Source: Colletotrichum lupini
Taxonomy: Eukaryota; Ascomycota; Sordariomycetes; Glomerellales; Glomerellaceae
NCBI RefSeq assembly: GCF_023278565.1
Contig: NC_064673.1
Span: 496,001 to 560,000 of the forward strand
Direction: 5' to 3'
Length of the DNA: 64,000 nucleotides
The translations under genes were made by a program, and so were the position numbers. Position 1 is the stretch's first letter. Every line of letters begins with the position of its first letter. Below the pieces are notes generated by a model. The model did no database searches, was not told the origin of the DNA, and saw nothing but the letters and a program-made list of their open reading frames with translations. Positions 34,507-46,211 of this stretch are shown one piece after another.

Positions 34507-35567
34507 ACACCAGACGCCTATATTGAACTTCTCCAGGTCACCCAAGCCCCCCCTTTGCTCACGCAACACCACGGGATACACCTGTACGAATACAGGCCGC
34601 ACCAACTAGGCATTCTCGCCAAATACCAAGCACGACACCAAACCCGATGAAGCCGTCACAAGAGTCACGGAGCAGGGTGGTGAGTTCTCGCCGCTCTTGG
34701 CAAATTGGTTGGCGCCTTGCCTCGATTTCATCCCACTGGACCACTGGACCGTCCGTCAGCGCCCCCAAGGTCAGCCGGTTGTGTTTCGCACCCCTTCGTT
34801 GCCATCCAATGCAAGACCACAAGGCCGTGCATAGCCGTCAACAATATTCCCCAGGAAATCGAGCACCCGGTGGAGGTGAGAACTTTGAATATAAGTCGCG
34901 GCCAAGTAAGCCCCCTTCAGCTCCCTCAACCGTCCGATAACCAACACAGCCACCGTTGCAGGAGTCTCTGTGCTGTCGGGTTCGCTATCGAAAGCAAATC
35001 GACCCTAGCTGGATTACTTATGCCTCCCCCATCATGACTTACTAAGTAGTGGCCACCCAACCGGTCGGTTCCTAGCCCACTGACTGCGTGTTGCTTTGTG
35101 ATTAGGGCTCGGTTGGCATTGGTACTCCTATTGGGGAGCACCAACACGGCCAAGGTTTGCAGTATATGCGTAGCAGTGTTGCTCTTTACAGACAGTATCG
35201 ACCAACACCTCGGTATCCCATCGGCTTGCTGATGATGGGCCCGAAAAGCTCACAGTGTCTAGACGTCATTCTTACATGGAGGCCAATCCAGCTGAGCCAC
35301 AGTGAGGCGCATGCTCAAGTGGCTCAGAGGCACCCTTTGATACATAAGCTTACCAAATCATCTCTTTAAAAGGTATATGCAGATTAAGGTCCACCGGTGA
35401 TCGGAACTAAAGCCCTTCAGCTACCTATCAAAGGTACCTTACCTCACTTAGAGCTCCCCTGCTCCAAAGTACTACAGGGCGTCACTTACACCGAGCCTTG
35501 GACTTCGATTCACCGACCACACGTCAGTTGCTAGCTATCAAGACTCACAGTCGTCTCAAAAGCGAAC

Positions 35568-36363
35568 ATGGCTTCTCTAGTAGCTGCAAAGAACCAGCTG
35601 CGTTCTGTCATGAAGGACAGGCTCGCTCTCATTGCCCACGAATCCATCAACACTCAGAGTAAGACATTGCTTCCAATGCTGCGTCCCGACGCCGTCTTAC
35701 CTTGTCCTCCTAGGCCGAGCAGTATTTGAGACGCTCAAGACCTTTAAACCATACGTGGAAGCACAGAGGGTCAGCGTCTTCCTCTCTATGTCCTTTGGCG
35801 AAATCCAGACAGACCAAATCGTGCGCCACGCTCTGTCAGCAGGAAAGCACGTCTACGTTCCGTACTTACACAAGTCGCCTTTCCCGCCTGGGGAGACGCC
35901 GCCCAGGGTCATGGACATGGTCCGTCTCCGCGACATCCACGACTACGAATCACTTCAACCTGACAAATGGGGCATCCCCAGCATTGACCCCGAGACGGTA
36001 CACCAGAGAGATCGCGTCCTAGGCGAGCCTGGTGCCGAGTCCCCTGATTCCTCCTTCTTGGACCTGATGCTACTCCCCGGGGTCGCATTCGACGTCGACG
36101 ATAACTCGGGCTCACTACGGCGCCTTGGACACGGAAAGGGCTTTTATGATCTTTTCATCCGCAGGTACACGGCAAAGTATGACGGGGAGCTGTCGTCTCC
36201 CAAGCGTCCTGTATTGCTCTACGGCCTGGCTCTCGCGGAGCAGTTCATCTCTCGACCCTCCGACGGACCTATTCCCGTGGCTCAGCATGACCAACCACTC
36301 CATGGTCTCGTTTTGGGCAACGGAAAGGTCAAGAGGCCGGCAGATAGTTCCCACAACAAATAG
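35568..36363 (+). CDS. 5-formyltetrahydrofolate cyclo-ligase (MTHFS)
   Basis: It converts 5-formyl-THF to 5,10-methenyl-THF with ATP in one-carbon metabolism (yeast Fau1). Exons 35568-35658 and 35714-36363 give 246 residues. The N-terminus has the K-x-x-L-R helix (KNQLRSVMKDRL). The nucleotide/folate-binding loop RLGHGKGFYD (about residues 168-177) and LLPGVAFD just before it are the family signatures. The intron sits after the Ser in INTQS. Its stop lies 123 bases from the stop of the SmE gene on the other strand, so the two 3' ends face each other closely. Confidence 0.95.
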
Positions 36364-36486
36364 CTTTTCTTCTCTTCTTGCCGCCTAGCCTTTCGGGGTG
36401 ACAGATCCGTGGTATCAACTTTTTGTGCAATCGCCCCAGAGCGTGCTTCGCCTTTGCGGCGTCATCCTCTCAACTCGAGTCGTTCT

Positions 36487-36940
36487 CTAGCTCGATAAAC
36501 TTTGGATCAGCGACACGTTGTCGCCCTTCAACAATATTTGTCCTGCGTGCAGGTTAGCAAACCCGCGCTTGACATCTCTGGCGTTGGAGCGGCATACCCA
36601 GCGGCCTCCTCTTCTCTTCGGGGTTCGTCTTGGTCACCTGCTTCACCTCGACTGCGTCGTCAATGACGAGGTTCATGAACTCGTCGAAACCCTATTCCTT
36701 TGTTAGCCGTCGCGTTGAGCCGTATAGGTGGGAGAGATCACGCGCGCACCCTAATCTTGCCCTCAATCCGGATTGACAGCTGCTCGTACAGCCAGATTTG
36801 CACCGTGGTGTGTTGCCTGCAAGAGGTCAGTACAAGAAAGTTCAAGGATACGGAACCAGAACTGACTGGAGGAGCTTGAAGATGAAGTTGATGGGAGGAA
36901 GCAGGACTCTGCGACCGCCACCGCCTCCACGTCCAGTCAT
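36487..36940 (-). CDS. SME1: Small nuclear ribonucleoprotein E (SmE)
   Basis: A core Sm ring subunit of spliceosomal U1, U2, U4 and U5 snRNPs. Four short exons, 36940-36867, 36816-36750, 36691-36598 and 36542-36487, join in frame to 96 residues, the expected size. The Sm1 motif runs through [27 protein letters not shown]-type sequence split by intron 2, followed by VIDDAVEV. The Sm2 motif ILLKGDNVSLIQSL lies in the last exon. The N-terminus is Gly-rich after MTGRG. Because no exon exceeds 94 bases, the gene is easily missed by ORF-based methods. Confidence 0.95.
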
Positions 36941-37852
36941 TTTCGCGTGTGTGAGTCGGGAATTGAAGCGGTTAGGTGATCGGGCTCGGATGGCAGACGT
37001 TTGGTGCTCGTCGGTCGCGTTTGGCTCGTGTCGATGAAATGTCGTGGGGCAATTGGTCGCAGGCTGAACGAGATCGCAGAGAGGCTGGCTTGGTGCTAGG
37101 TCCGATGCGCAAGGCTCGGCCAGTCGCTGGGAGAAATTGGACGGAGCGGGCGAAACGATGTTCCACCTGCTGGCAGACCCCACAAAATCAAACAGATCAA
37201 TAGGAGCTGGTTTATGGCATATAATTATGGGCCCAATCATGTGCAGGCCGCTCTCAGTGACAGGCCTCCCCCTGCAACACTCTGCTTGCCTATGGACTGG
37301 AACCTTGGAAAACAGCCGTCGTTGTCAAAGATACTTACCCCTCCACGCCATTTCGGGCGGAAGCCTGAAGTACCTTTCTGGCAGCCATAGTCCCCAGGTT
37401 AAGGTACCCTGCCGTCTGTCTTCGAGATGCCCTACGAGAGTGCTATGTGGTAAAACCTTCTTAGCCGGGTTTAGTTAGGTTACCTTAGGTTCCTTGTGCT
37501 CTGATCCGCCCGCTGTCCCGCCAGCCTGACTGACGTTTTATTTACCTTTCGCGAACCTCCCTCCACCACCCCCTCCATCTGCCACTTTTGGACCATTGTC
37601 GGCGCACTGCTTTGATAGCCATTCAATCTGCCACCCCAGCAGCTCGACGCTCCTTACAGCCCGCAAAGAGCTCACCTCCTCCCTCTGCTGCGCGAGACTT
37701 TCGACTTTCCTTATACCACACGCCCTTGCGGTTCCCTAGCGCGACGTCAAATAGCACCACAACCGCCACCTTCCTAAACTGCCACCTCACACCGAAATCG
37801 CTCTTGGTTGCCCGCGCCATCCATCCCCCGCGATATATACCGGCCCAAAATC
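36941..37852. other. Divergent promoter between SmE and Mtr10 genes
   Basis: A 0.9-kb region with no further gene. It is pyrimidine-rich on + towards 37700-37850, as is common just before fungal start codons. Confidence 0.6.
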
Positions 37853-40800
37853 ATGGCCACGAATGGTGCTTCGGAGGCCTTTGCGCCCCAGGATGTCCTA
37901 TCGGCTATGGTTACGATGCGTGGTGGCGAGCAAGAGAACAAGAAGAAGGCGCACGCCTACTTGGAACGGTTCCAGAAATCTGTCAGGACACCCGGACACG
38001 GAGCGAATGACCAACACCCTTGCTAACGAATGTCTGCAGAACTCTGCGTGGAGCACCATCTTTGGTATTCTCAAGGACAGCGCAGAGCCCGAGGCCCAGC
38101 TCTTTGCGGCCATTACGTTGCGCGGAAAGGTAGATAGGTGCGGCAGTACTTGATGCGACAGCGAGCTCACCATGGCGTTTTCCAGATCACCTACGACCTT
38201 TCGACGCAAGTCCCAGAAGCCGAACTCCCTGCGTTGCGGGATCAAATCCTTCTCCTCCTCAAAGGCTTCGCCGCCGGCCCCAAGCCGATACGAGTCCAGC
38301 TTTGCGTCTGTCTGGCAACACTAGCGGTGCAGATGACGGCATGGAAGGACGTCCTTCCCACGGTGGTCTCGTCGCTCGGTGACAGCGTCGAGAGCCACGC
38401 AGCCATCCTCGACTTCCTGCGCGTACTGCCCGAGGAGGTGACCGAAGGCCGCAAAATCACCTTAACTGTATGTGGATCACGGAAACATCGAACGGCCTCT
38501 CACTTCCCGCGACGTGGTTTTACCGGGCCGATTTCAACAAGGATCAGAGTCTAATTGGCAATGATAGGAAGAAGAGCTTTCCGAGCGGACCAAGGAATTG
38601 CTGGGTGACAATACGGATCAGGTCGTGCAGCTGCTCATCAACTACTCACAGTCTTCTGGTAATACCCGTCTCCCTTCGAGCCCATTTGCGGTCGAGACTG
38701 ACCCTTTCCTGTAGCATCCGCCGCCCAAAACCCGCAGCTGATGGAGTGCATCACATCATGGCTGCGCGAGGTCCCCGTCAGCACCGTCGTCAACTCCCCC
38801 CTCCTCGACGTTATCTTTAACGGTGTGGGCAACGATTCGGCTTCCCAGGAGGCGGCGGAATGCTTGTGCACAGTCTTTAGAGAAACGCGGGATGTGGATG
38901 ATAATCTGGAAACAATCCAGATTCTGCTCCCCCGCGTTATTGCTTTGCGTCAAAGAATCGCCGTGGTTGTCGAAGAGGAGGACACCGAGATCTACAAGTC
39001 TCTGACCAAGATCTTCGCCTTGGCAGCCGAGGCCTGGGTCGTGGCAATTGCCCGTGAGCCCGGCCATTTCAGGCCCCTCGTGGACGCTGTTCTCGAGTGC
39101 GCCGCCAGAGACAAGGACCGCGATGTTATCGAGCACACATTCCAGTTCTGGTACGAGCTGAAGCAGTACATTGTTCTGGAGCGCTACATTCAGGCCAGAC
39201 TGGAGCTCGTGGACATTTACTCGAAGTTGGTCGACATCTTGCTCACGCACCTGCGATACCCGCAGTCCGAGTCTGCGAGCGAGACGGATCTTTTCGACGG
39301 TGACCGCGAGGCCGAGGAGAAGTTCCGCGAATTCAGACACCAGATGGGCGACACTCTCAAGGACTCTTGCGAGGTCATGGGAGTGACGGACTGCCTCACA
39401 AAGGTGCTCGAGGCCATCAAGGTCTGGATGCACAGCTACGCCGGTCAGGCAACGGCAACTTCAGTTCCTCACTGGCAAGAGCTTGAAGCACCCCTTTTCG
39501 CCATGCGTGCCATGGGACAGATGGTTGACAAGGAAGAGAGCATTGTCCTGCCTCAACTCATGCCTCTTCTCGTCCAGATTCCCAGCCACGAGAAGCTGCG
39601 CTTTGCCACTATCATGGTACTGGGTCGCTACACCGAGTGGACTTCGGCCCACCCCGAGTACCTGGAACCGCAGTTCAACTACATTGTGACGTCTTTCCAG
39701 ACGGATTCGAAGGAAGTTGTCAGAGCTGCGGCCATGGCCATCAAGTACTTCTGCACCGATTGCAAGCAGCTCCTGAGCGGCCAGGTGATCCAAATGCAAG
39801 AGTTCTACGACCAGATTCTCGACAAGCTGCCCGATCAGAGTCAGGAGGAGATCACGGAGGGCGTTGCCAGCGTTGTTGCTGTGCAGCCGCCCACCGAGAT
39901 CTACAAGCTGCTCAAGCTTTACTGCGACCCGTTGGTGCAGCGGCTGATGAACAAGGCCAACCTTGCGACCGATGACAAGGGCAAGCTGGCGCTCGCAGGT
40001 AAGTTTTATAAATGCATCTTCGGGGATATATGACTAACTAGCCTTTAGACCACCTCCAGCTAATCACCATCTTCATTCAGATCGTGGTGCCGTATGTCGG
40101 ACCTGGTGAGGAGAACCCGGCGGTCAAGTACTGGCAGGAGGTCTTCCCCGTGTTGGCAACGATCCTGGACAACTTCATGGGCTTCGTTCCGATTTGCGAG
40201 AGGATCTGCCGCTGCTGGCGAAACATGATCATCTCCTACCGCACTGCCATGACACCCCTGCTGCCGGAGATGGCCAACAAGCTGGCCGGCGGCTTTGCTG
40301 CGTCGAGACAAGGCGCGTTCCTCTGGGTCACGGCTGCCATCCTGCGCGAGTTCTCTGAAGACCGGGAACACGTCAACCAAGAGATTACGCAGAGCATCTA
40401 TGCCTTCTTCGAGGCGCAGACCACGACATTCCTGCGCGTCATGAGCGAGCTGCAGCCGAGCGAGCTGCCCGACGTCATTGAGGACTTCTTCAGACTCCTG
40501 ATTGACGCTCTTCTCTACTACCCTGGCAGGATCGTTCCGTCAGAGCTCCTGGGGCCCATCTTTGAGGCTGCCATTTACGCTCTGACTTTGGAGCAGCGCG
40601 ATCCGCTCTCGGCGACGCTTCACTTCCTCCGTGACCTTCTCACGTACGGGGGTGATAACCCTGCGACGTCTGATGTCCTGCCCCCGGACGTGGCTGCTCA
40701 GATCCGTGAGGTGGTGAGCAAACTTCTTGCCACGCACGGCGAGAAGCTGGTCAAGCAGGTCATGGCTGGAATGATGATTACATTCCCTCGGGATTGCTTC

Positions 40801-41088
40801 GCTGACGGTAGTGGTGTCTTGCTGGCCATGTTCGAGCTCTTCCCCGCCCAGACGACGACTTGGGTTGAGAGCACTATCCAGCTCCTGCCTCCGGGCACCA
40901 TCACACCCGCCGAGGCCAACCGACTCATGGCCAAGATCAGAGAGCGTCTCAGCGGCAACGACCCCACCGCCATCAGACAGGTGAGGGCGCTGTTGCAAGA
41001 CTTCACCAACACATATCGTCGGCGCTACGTGGCTCCACGTGAGGGTCTCGGTCAGCTGGAGGCAGCTCGCTTCCACTTCACTGGCTAA
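37853..41088 (+). CDS. MTR10: Importin-beta family nuclear transport receptor Mtr10/transportin-3
   Basis: A karyopherin that imports SR-type RNA-binding proteins (Npl3 in yeast) and takes part in tRNA traffic. Six exons (37853-37981, 38040-38129, 38186-38467, 38568-38658, 38715-39998, 40049-41088) give 971 residues, the same size as yeast Mtr10. HEAT-like helices occur throughout. Landmarks are AHAYLERFQKS, QLFAAITLRGKITYDL, EEVTEGRKITL, ELLGDNTDQVVQLLINY, QLITIFIQIVVPYVGP and the C-terminal RRRYVAPREGLGQLEAA. The first donor (GTCAGG) is weak, but the join SAWSTIFGIL fits the family. Confidence 0.95.
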
Positions 41089-42385
41089 GGATGGATTTTC
41101 TGATGGAGGAGGGTTTTATAAAGGTCACGACCGCCTCGAGTGCTGTTGAAAGCAGCTTTAGGGGACTGGATAGGGGTAATGTGTTGCCCATCGAAGGGGG
41201 CCTAGAGATTATGATCTTGGAGGATGGGAAATGGCGAGGTGGGAGACGGAGAGCTTCCGCTAGGTCTGGCTGGATGCGGATAGCATTAGGATGAATGACA
41301 CCTAGGCTCCAGGATTACCCACTCGTGTCCTGCGGCCGAGGCAGGTAGAGGAAGACAGGCAAAGGGGCATTTCGAAGCCTAGTTAGAGGCAATGAGTGAG
41401 GGAGCGGAAGGATTTGGGTCACGATTGCGGTGCAGTTGTTGGGGACGCACCTCGTTCTCTGCAGAGAAGAGACAAAGATGATAGACCGAGATCTGTGAGC
41501 ATACATGGCTAAACATGTTTGGGGCGGCAAAGAGCGATGGCCTTTCACAGACCGACTGATAGGGGCGCATTGCCTGGTTAGAAATTCAAAAGTTTCAAAT
41601 GCATTTCTTTACTGCTCATGGTAACCCTGCAATACATGGCGATGCTGGCTTTTGTTTCCTTTCGGCTCTTTGGCTTGACTGAGCAACAAAGAATGTTGAA
41701 GTACGAGTTAGCTTCAAGATGGGCTCAGTCTTAAGATCATCTTATGGCCGGCTGATAGGGGATTCGAGAGGCAAATTTGTGTCTGAACCTACTTGGTGAC
41801 TTAATCATTGAAACCACCAAGTAAGCCCCATTGAGATATTCTTCTCGAGACTGCTTGGACTACACTCCAGTAAATGAAATCATATAGAGGGGGAATCGTC
41901 ATGTAGGTCGACGCTCTTAAAGACACGCCCTGGTAGGCAACAGAACCCCTGCAGGTGGCCCGGGCTTCGCATGCACTAAACGCCATTGGACACAGCTTAA
42001 TGACCCAACGCAAGCACCGCGACTTGGACCTGCTCGACGCGACAACGGCCAAAAAAAAGTAAGAGCAAGAGATGTCTCGTCATGATTGCTTCCCGACTTC
42101 TCCCTCCCCGAACCACCCTTGTTTCCCCGTCACACTTTCCGTTTGCTTCTCAGCAGTCGAATGAGCACTGGTCCAATGCCAGGTCGCGATACGAGGTGAT
42201 CAGCCTTCACCTAGCTCGAGGCAACTGCCTTCTTTACCCGACAACCTATCCCGAATTACGACGGCACACTGCGACTTGTTATTGCCTCTCCCACCAACTC
42301 CCTGCGTGCAATCGCTCTCTTGCGAAGCTTTGATACGAAATCAAAGCACTCGGACGAATCAAAGGCTTCACTCCCCGCCGCAAAC
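41089..42385. other. Spacer between MTR10 and the Ecm11-domain gene
   Basis: About 1.3 kb. No gene is supported. Pyrimidine-rich sequence from about 42090 is probably the leader of the next gene. Confidence 0.6.
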
Positions 42386-43852
42386 ATGCCTCCGAGCAGT
42401 GGCACAAACCGAATGGCCCAGTACGCCAGGAATGCGTCCATGGACTCGGGCCTTCCGAACGGAAGCAACAACCAGGCAGATCAACTACGATCCGGGGCAA
42501 CTGGCTTCCCTACTCGACAGACCATCACTGAGTCTGCGAGGCTGCCTGCCCCCAAGCCTCTCACGTCTGGCATACCCTTGGTGTCCCACATCCGCCAGCC
42601 TGAGCCAGGCCTTGCCCAACCTCAATCCGCACCGCCCATGCATCCTCGCCAGCCTCTGCCGGATAGCTCCCCGCCTCCACCGCAACGAAAACGATCCAAC
42701 TCGCAGAGCAGCGATGGGCCTGGCTTTTGGCCCGAGTCTCACATAGATAGTCAGTTCGGCTCGCCTACCACCCAACGCACCGAGCGATACGACGCCGGCA
42801 TCGACGATCGCCTCGGTGCGCTGCCGCACTCGCTGCAACCCGCTGCCGAAGTGCCTGCGATGCCCGAGTTTGAGGATACCCATCAGGCAATGGGAAACAA
42901 CGGGATGCCGAGCTTCATCATTGGCAAGGACGGCTCAATGAGAGTTATGCCAAAGAACCAATATGCTCTGCCCATTACACACGGCGGCATGGCACACTCA
43001 CGAGAGCAGCAGCATGAGCATGAGGAATACTCGAGCGAACCTCTCTACAACAACCACCGCTCTCCGCAGCGCCAGACAAGGATTGCCATTCACCCCACTA
43101 CTGTGAAGCGACCGTACGGGCCCCCCGCCTTTGAGGATGACGAGGAAGTCTTCTCGGACGCTCCAACTCGTAAAGTCCCACATCATCAGCAAAACCTGAG
43201 GCGTGTTGTTAGAAGAGACAGGCCTCCGGAGTCCCGGCGAGCCGAACTCTTTCCAGAGGAAGAAGAAGTCGACGGCAGCCTGGCTAGTGACTATCCTGCT
43301 ACAGAGGACGATCACGGTACTCCCCGCGCTAGTCGTAAGAAGAGTATGCCAACGGAAGTGCCTCCCCTTGAAGGCCCACTTCCGATTGCGGCCCGCGGCC
43401 AGCGAGACAAATCACGGAAGCGACGTCGTGAGAAGTGTGATTACGGAGACGAAGAGCTCCAGAGGATGACATACTCCCAACTACGCGAGCAACCCTTCGA
43501 CGAAGATCCTGCCAAGACATCCCTTCCAACGGCTACGCCTCTGAACGGTGACAGTCTTTCAGTCAAGCTCGAACATTTCAAGGACCAGCGCGAATCCGAC
43601 CAGAAAACCTTCTTTAGCCAGATGAGTGTTGGCGACTGGGAGCGGTCCGGCGATTGGTTCCTGGACCAATTTGGCAGTGTTGCGAAGAAGTTGAAAGAGG
43701 CGCGCAAGGAGAAGCGAGACATGGTTGATCGCTTCGAGACGGAGATTGCCAAAAGGGAGGAGGCAGTCCGCGTCCGGACTGAGAACATTACTAAGAAGCT
43801 GAGCAAGATCCGCCACAAGGGCGAAGACATGTTGGCAGACAAGGAGGTTTGA
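42386..43852 (+). CDS. Ecm11 C-terminal-domain protein
   Basis: An intronless frame of 488 residues. The first two thirds are low-complexity and probably disordered (Pro, Ser, Gln, His and acidic patches). A basic cluster, KSRKRRREK, lies near 360. The last ~95 residues form a charged helical domain with SVGDWERSGDWFLDQFG and a predicted coiled coil (KEARKEKRDMVDRFE onwards), matching the Ecm11 C-terminal domain. In yeast Ecm11 is a meiotic synaptonemal complex protein; the role in filamentous fungi is not established. I chose the ATG at 42386; the frame is open further up only from a TTG. A 5' intron cannot be excluded. Confidence 0.82.
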   Translation: MPPSSGTNRMAQYARNASMDSGLPNGSNNQADQLRSGATGFPTRQTITESARLPAPKPLTSGIPLVSHIRQPEPGLAQPQSAPPMHPRQPLPDSSPPPPQRKRSNSQSSDGPGFWPESHIDSQFGSPTTQRTERYDAGIDDRLGALPHSLQPAAEVPAMPEFEDTHQAMGNNGMPSFIIGKDGSMRVMPKNQYALPITHGGMAHSREQQHEHEEYSSEPLYNNHRSPQRQTRIAIHPTTVKRPYGPPAFEDDEEVFSDAPTRKVPHHQQNLRRVVRRDRPPESRRAELFPEEEEVDGSLASDYPATEDDHGTPRASRKKSMPTEVPPLEGPLPIAARGQRDKSRKRRREKCDYGDEELQRMTYSQLREQPFDEDPAKTSLPTATPLNGDSLSVKLEHFKDQRESDQKTFFSQMSVGDWERSGDWFLDQFGSVAKKLKEARKEKRDMVDRFETEIAKREEAVRVRTENITKKLSKIRHKGEDMLADKEV

Positions 43853-44062
43853 CAGCATCCTGCAGAATATCATCACAAGGCGCCATGGATCATGTTATCG
43901 GGTGCAGGTGCATGCAAAGGGGCGTTCGGATGTGTAGCGAATTTTGATGACACTTTATGGCTAATGATTCATGGCTATCATGACTGGCGTATTGGGGTGG
44001 TTTGTTTGTATCATATTCCCGGCGTTGGCACAGGTAGTCTCTATGTCATTGACAGACTGTCC

Positions 44063-44959
44063 TCATAAAATGAACGATTCCTTGACCGATCTGTCTTTAC
44101 GGACGACCAGTCTCATCTGATGGCCTGGGCTGTTTGGCAAGATGCCCTTTCTGACGTTATCTGAAAACAGCTCATAGGCAGGGTAGTAGCCGTCGACGAA
44201 CTTGACGACCTGCTCATCAGTCATGCCCGCACCCCTCTCGCGACGGAGCGCAGCCTCTTGCTGCAGGCGCCAATCGTAGACGTACTGGGTGTCCTCGGCA
44301 TCAACGTGGATAAAGACGTCGAGGAGATCAGTCATGGCGTCGTACTCTTTGAGCCTCGCGTTCACCAACAGAAGGTGCTCGAGCTTGTGCTTCTGGAGCG
44401 TCCTGCTGGGGGCCTTCCACCTGGCTTCCACCTCGGCCCCGGGCAGGGCGCGGAAGCCGACGCACCAGCCCTCGAAGATGACAACCTGGACTTTTGGCTG
44501 GCCGGGCTTGTTGACCTCTGTCCACTGGCTCTCGGGGACGCGGTCGCCCTGGCCGGAGAAGGCTGCCTTGTCGTAGGAGGGGACTTTAGTGGGCTGACCC
44601 TTGGCGATGCTGTCAAAGAATGCGCGCGCGAGCTGTGTGTCGTGCGTTCCTGGCTCCCCGCGCTGCTGGATGAGGAGGTTCTCTGGGTGAGAGCGCGCGA
44701 GGGCGACTTGGTCTGCGTGTGTGAGGTAGAGGTCGTCGATGCTGAAGACGAGGGTGGGGTGGCCTAGTTTGGTGAGGGTGTCGGCTAGGGCGCGGACGAG
44801 GGTTGTTTTGCCGACGCCTTGGACGCCGTTGAGACCGATTATGAAGGGGCGTGTTGATGCTTCATCTTGAGGGGTTGTACGGGTTTTGAGGAGGGAGGTG
44901 ATGAAGGGGATGCAGAGGGGGCTTTTGTCATCGATGATGGGCGGTGCGGTGGAGGCCAT
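44063..44959 (-). CDS. P-loop kinase of the Tda10/D-glycerate 3-kinase family
   Basis: A single 298-residue frame. Walker A is GVQGVGKT (45-52), followed by a Leu/Val-rich helix and FSIDDLYLT, which supplies the acidic residues of the kinase site. Later come VVIFEGWCVGFR and a C-terminal FVDGYYPAYELF block. This is the family of yeast Tda10 and plant glycerate 3-kinase (GLYK), related to uridine and pantothenate kinases. D-glycerate is the plant substrate; the fungal substrate is not proven. The stop lies 210 bases from the stop of the Ecm11-domain gene. Confidence 0.93.
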   Translation of the reverse strand: MASTAPPIIDDKSPLCIPFITSLLKTRTTPQDEASTRPFIIGLNGVQGVGKTTLVRALADTLTKLGHPTLVFSIDDLYLTHADQVALARSHPENLLIQQRGEPGTHDTQLARAFFDSIAKGQPTKVPSYDKAAFSGQGDRVPESQWTEVNKPGQPKVQVVIFEGWCVGFRALPGAEVEARWKAPSRTLQKHKLEHLLLVNARLKEYDAMTDLLDVFIHVDAEDTQYVYDWRLQQEAALRRERGAGMTDEQVVKFVDGYYPAYELFSDNVRKGILPNSPGHQMRLVVRKDRSVKESFIL

Positions 44960-46211
44960 GGCGGTGGTGGTAGCGGTACCTGGGGATTGGGGGAGTCACG
45001 GGTGATGCCTGTGGATGCGGAGGTGGTCCGGCGAGACAGGTGAGGGACTTCATGGCCGTTTGGACGCCGATGCCGAGAGGTGTCCGGCGGGGTTCAGCGG
45101 GATGCGGGGCGGCATGCATCCTCGCGGCGGGTTGACGCCGAAGCGCGTGTCTGGGTCCCCGGGATTGTGTACGTACTCATTTCCGCTTCTGATTACCGCG
45201 GGTGCACCATGGTGATGATTCAATCTACCGGTCCCGGCAGTATGCAATGTTCTACATGGTTGAGGTGGGCTGAAGGCTGTCACTGCAAGATCTTTGGCAG
45301 AAAGACTTCATCTTTAATGTATCAGTCATCAGCTAGCTAGGAGCCAGAGTGAATCGGCAGAACCCCACGGCATCTCATCTCGTGCGGTAGGCGAGCATAC
45401 CCGAGATCTTACCAAGGCTAAATTTCCTCGTAGGGAACCATTGAATCTAACTTGCAAGATTCACAGGGGGCTCTGGACCTCCCAGACAGACTTTGGTCGG
45501 CAGCTGGGGTGACCAGTAGGAAGAAGGGGCTGGTACCCATCTCTTTCGGCGCCGTCTGTGTTCCCTGGGGCCATCAACTCAGCACAGGTCCGTCGGCATC
45601 GAGTGGGCACGGCATCCCGCTCTCTCGCCTTTGCACCTTGGGCCTTGGGGCTTGGTGGCCGTTCCCCAGTGTTCCACGGCGCCAGACACTGGGGAGACGC
45701 TGGGGAAGTACGTACCCGCTGCCGACCGGAGGCTGGCCCAGTACAGCGCTGTGAGTGGTCAGACTGGTGGTCGAGCAGGGGCATGTGACATGGAGTGGCG
45801 GGGTTGACTTCCTTCCCCACATGACCTCATGTGCACGATGGGGTACGTGGGTACCTCGTCGCGCTCGAGTCCATTGGAGACTTTGTATCCCACGGCAAAC
45901 GGAGCATGTGAAGTTTGGCCTTAGCCGCTTTCAGACTAGCGTATTTCGTCGGCTTCGGACACAGCAAGCTGCCTCGGCTCTCTGAGCGGCTGCCGTCACG
46001 CTGCACAGAAGACAGTTGCCGGAAGCGCAGAAGTTAGAAAACCACCACGTCCGTCCTTTCACAAGAACAAAAGATTCATTGGATTGATCATCGTTGCGAC
46101 CTCTTAACCATATCCAATCTCCAAACTTCTTCTGGATTTCTCTGTGCCACCTGTATTTCCATTTAGCGACTGTTCTCTCCCTCTCTCTCTTCAATCCATC
46201 ACATACACACA
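44960..46211. other. Divergent promoter between Tda10-like kinase and Fox2
   Basis: About 1.25 kb. The short ORFs overlap on both strands and have no family features. A CT-rich tract (46168-46195) precedes the Fox2 start. Confidence 0.6.
45972..45977 (+). promoter_or_regulatory. CCTCGG core (fatty-acid response-like), Fox2 promoter
   Basis: CCTCGG about 235 bases before the Fox2 ATG. It is the same core as upstream of the acyl-CoA synthetase gene and as known for FarA/FarB-type regulators of fungal beta-oxidation genes. Functional assignment is inferred. Confidence 0.4.

Larger units (their letters stand above)
33242..35567. other. Divergent region between acyl-CoA synthetase and cyclo-ligase genes
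   Basis: About 2.3 kb with no supportable gene. It contains a G11 run (34496-34506) and several GGTACC-containing motifs. Confidence 0.6.

Noticed and set aside
42320..42385. Upstream extension of the Ecm11-domain frame
   Set aside because: The extension begins at TTG, not ATG; the first ATG is at 42386 in a good context.
45461..45820. Overlapping ORFs on both strands in the Fox2 promoter region
   Set aside because: Several frames are open at once in GC-rich non-coding DNA and none has domain features.
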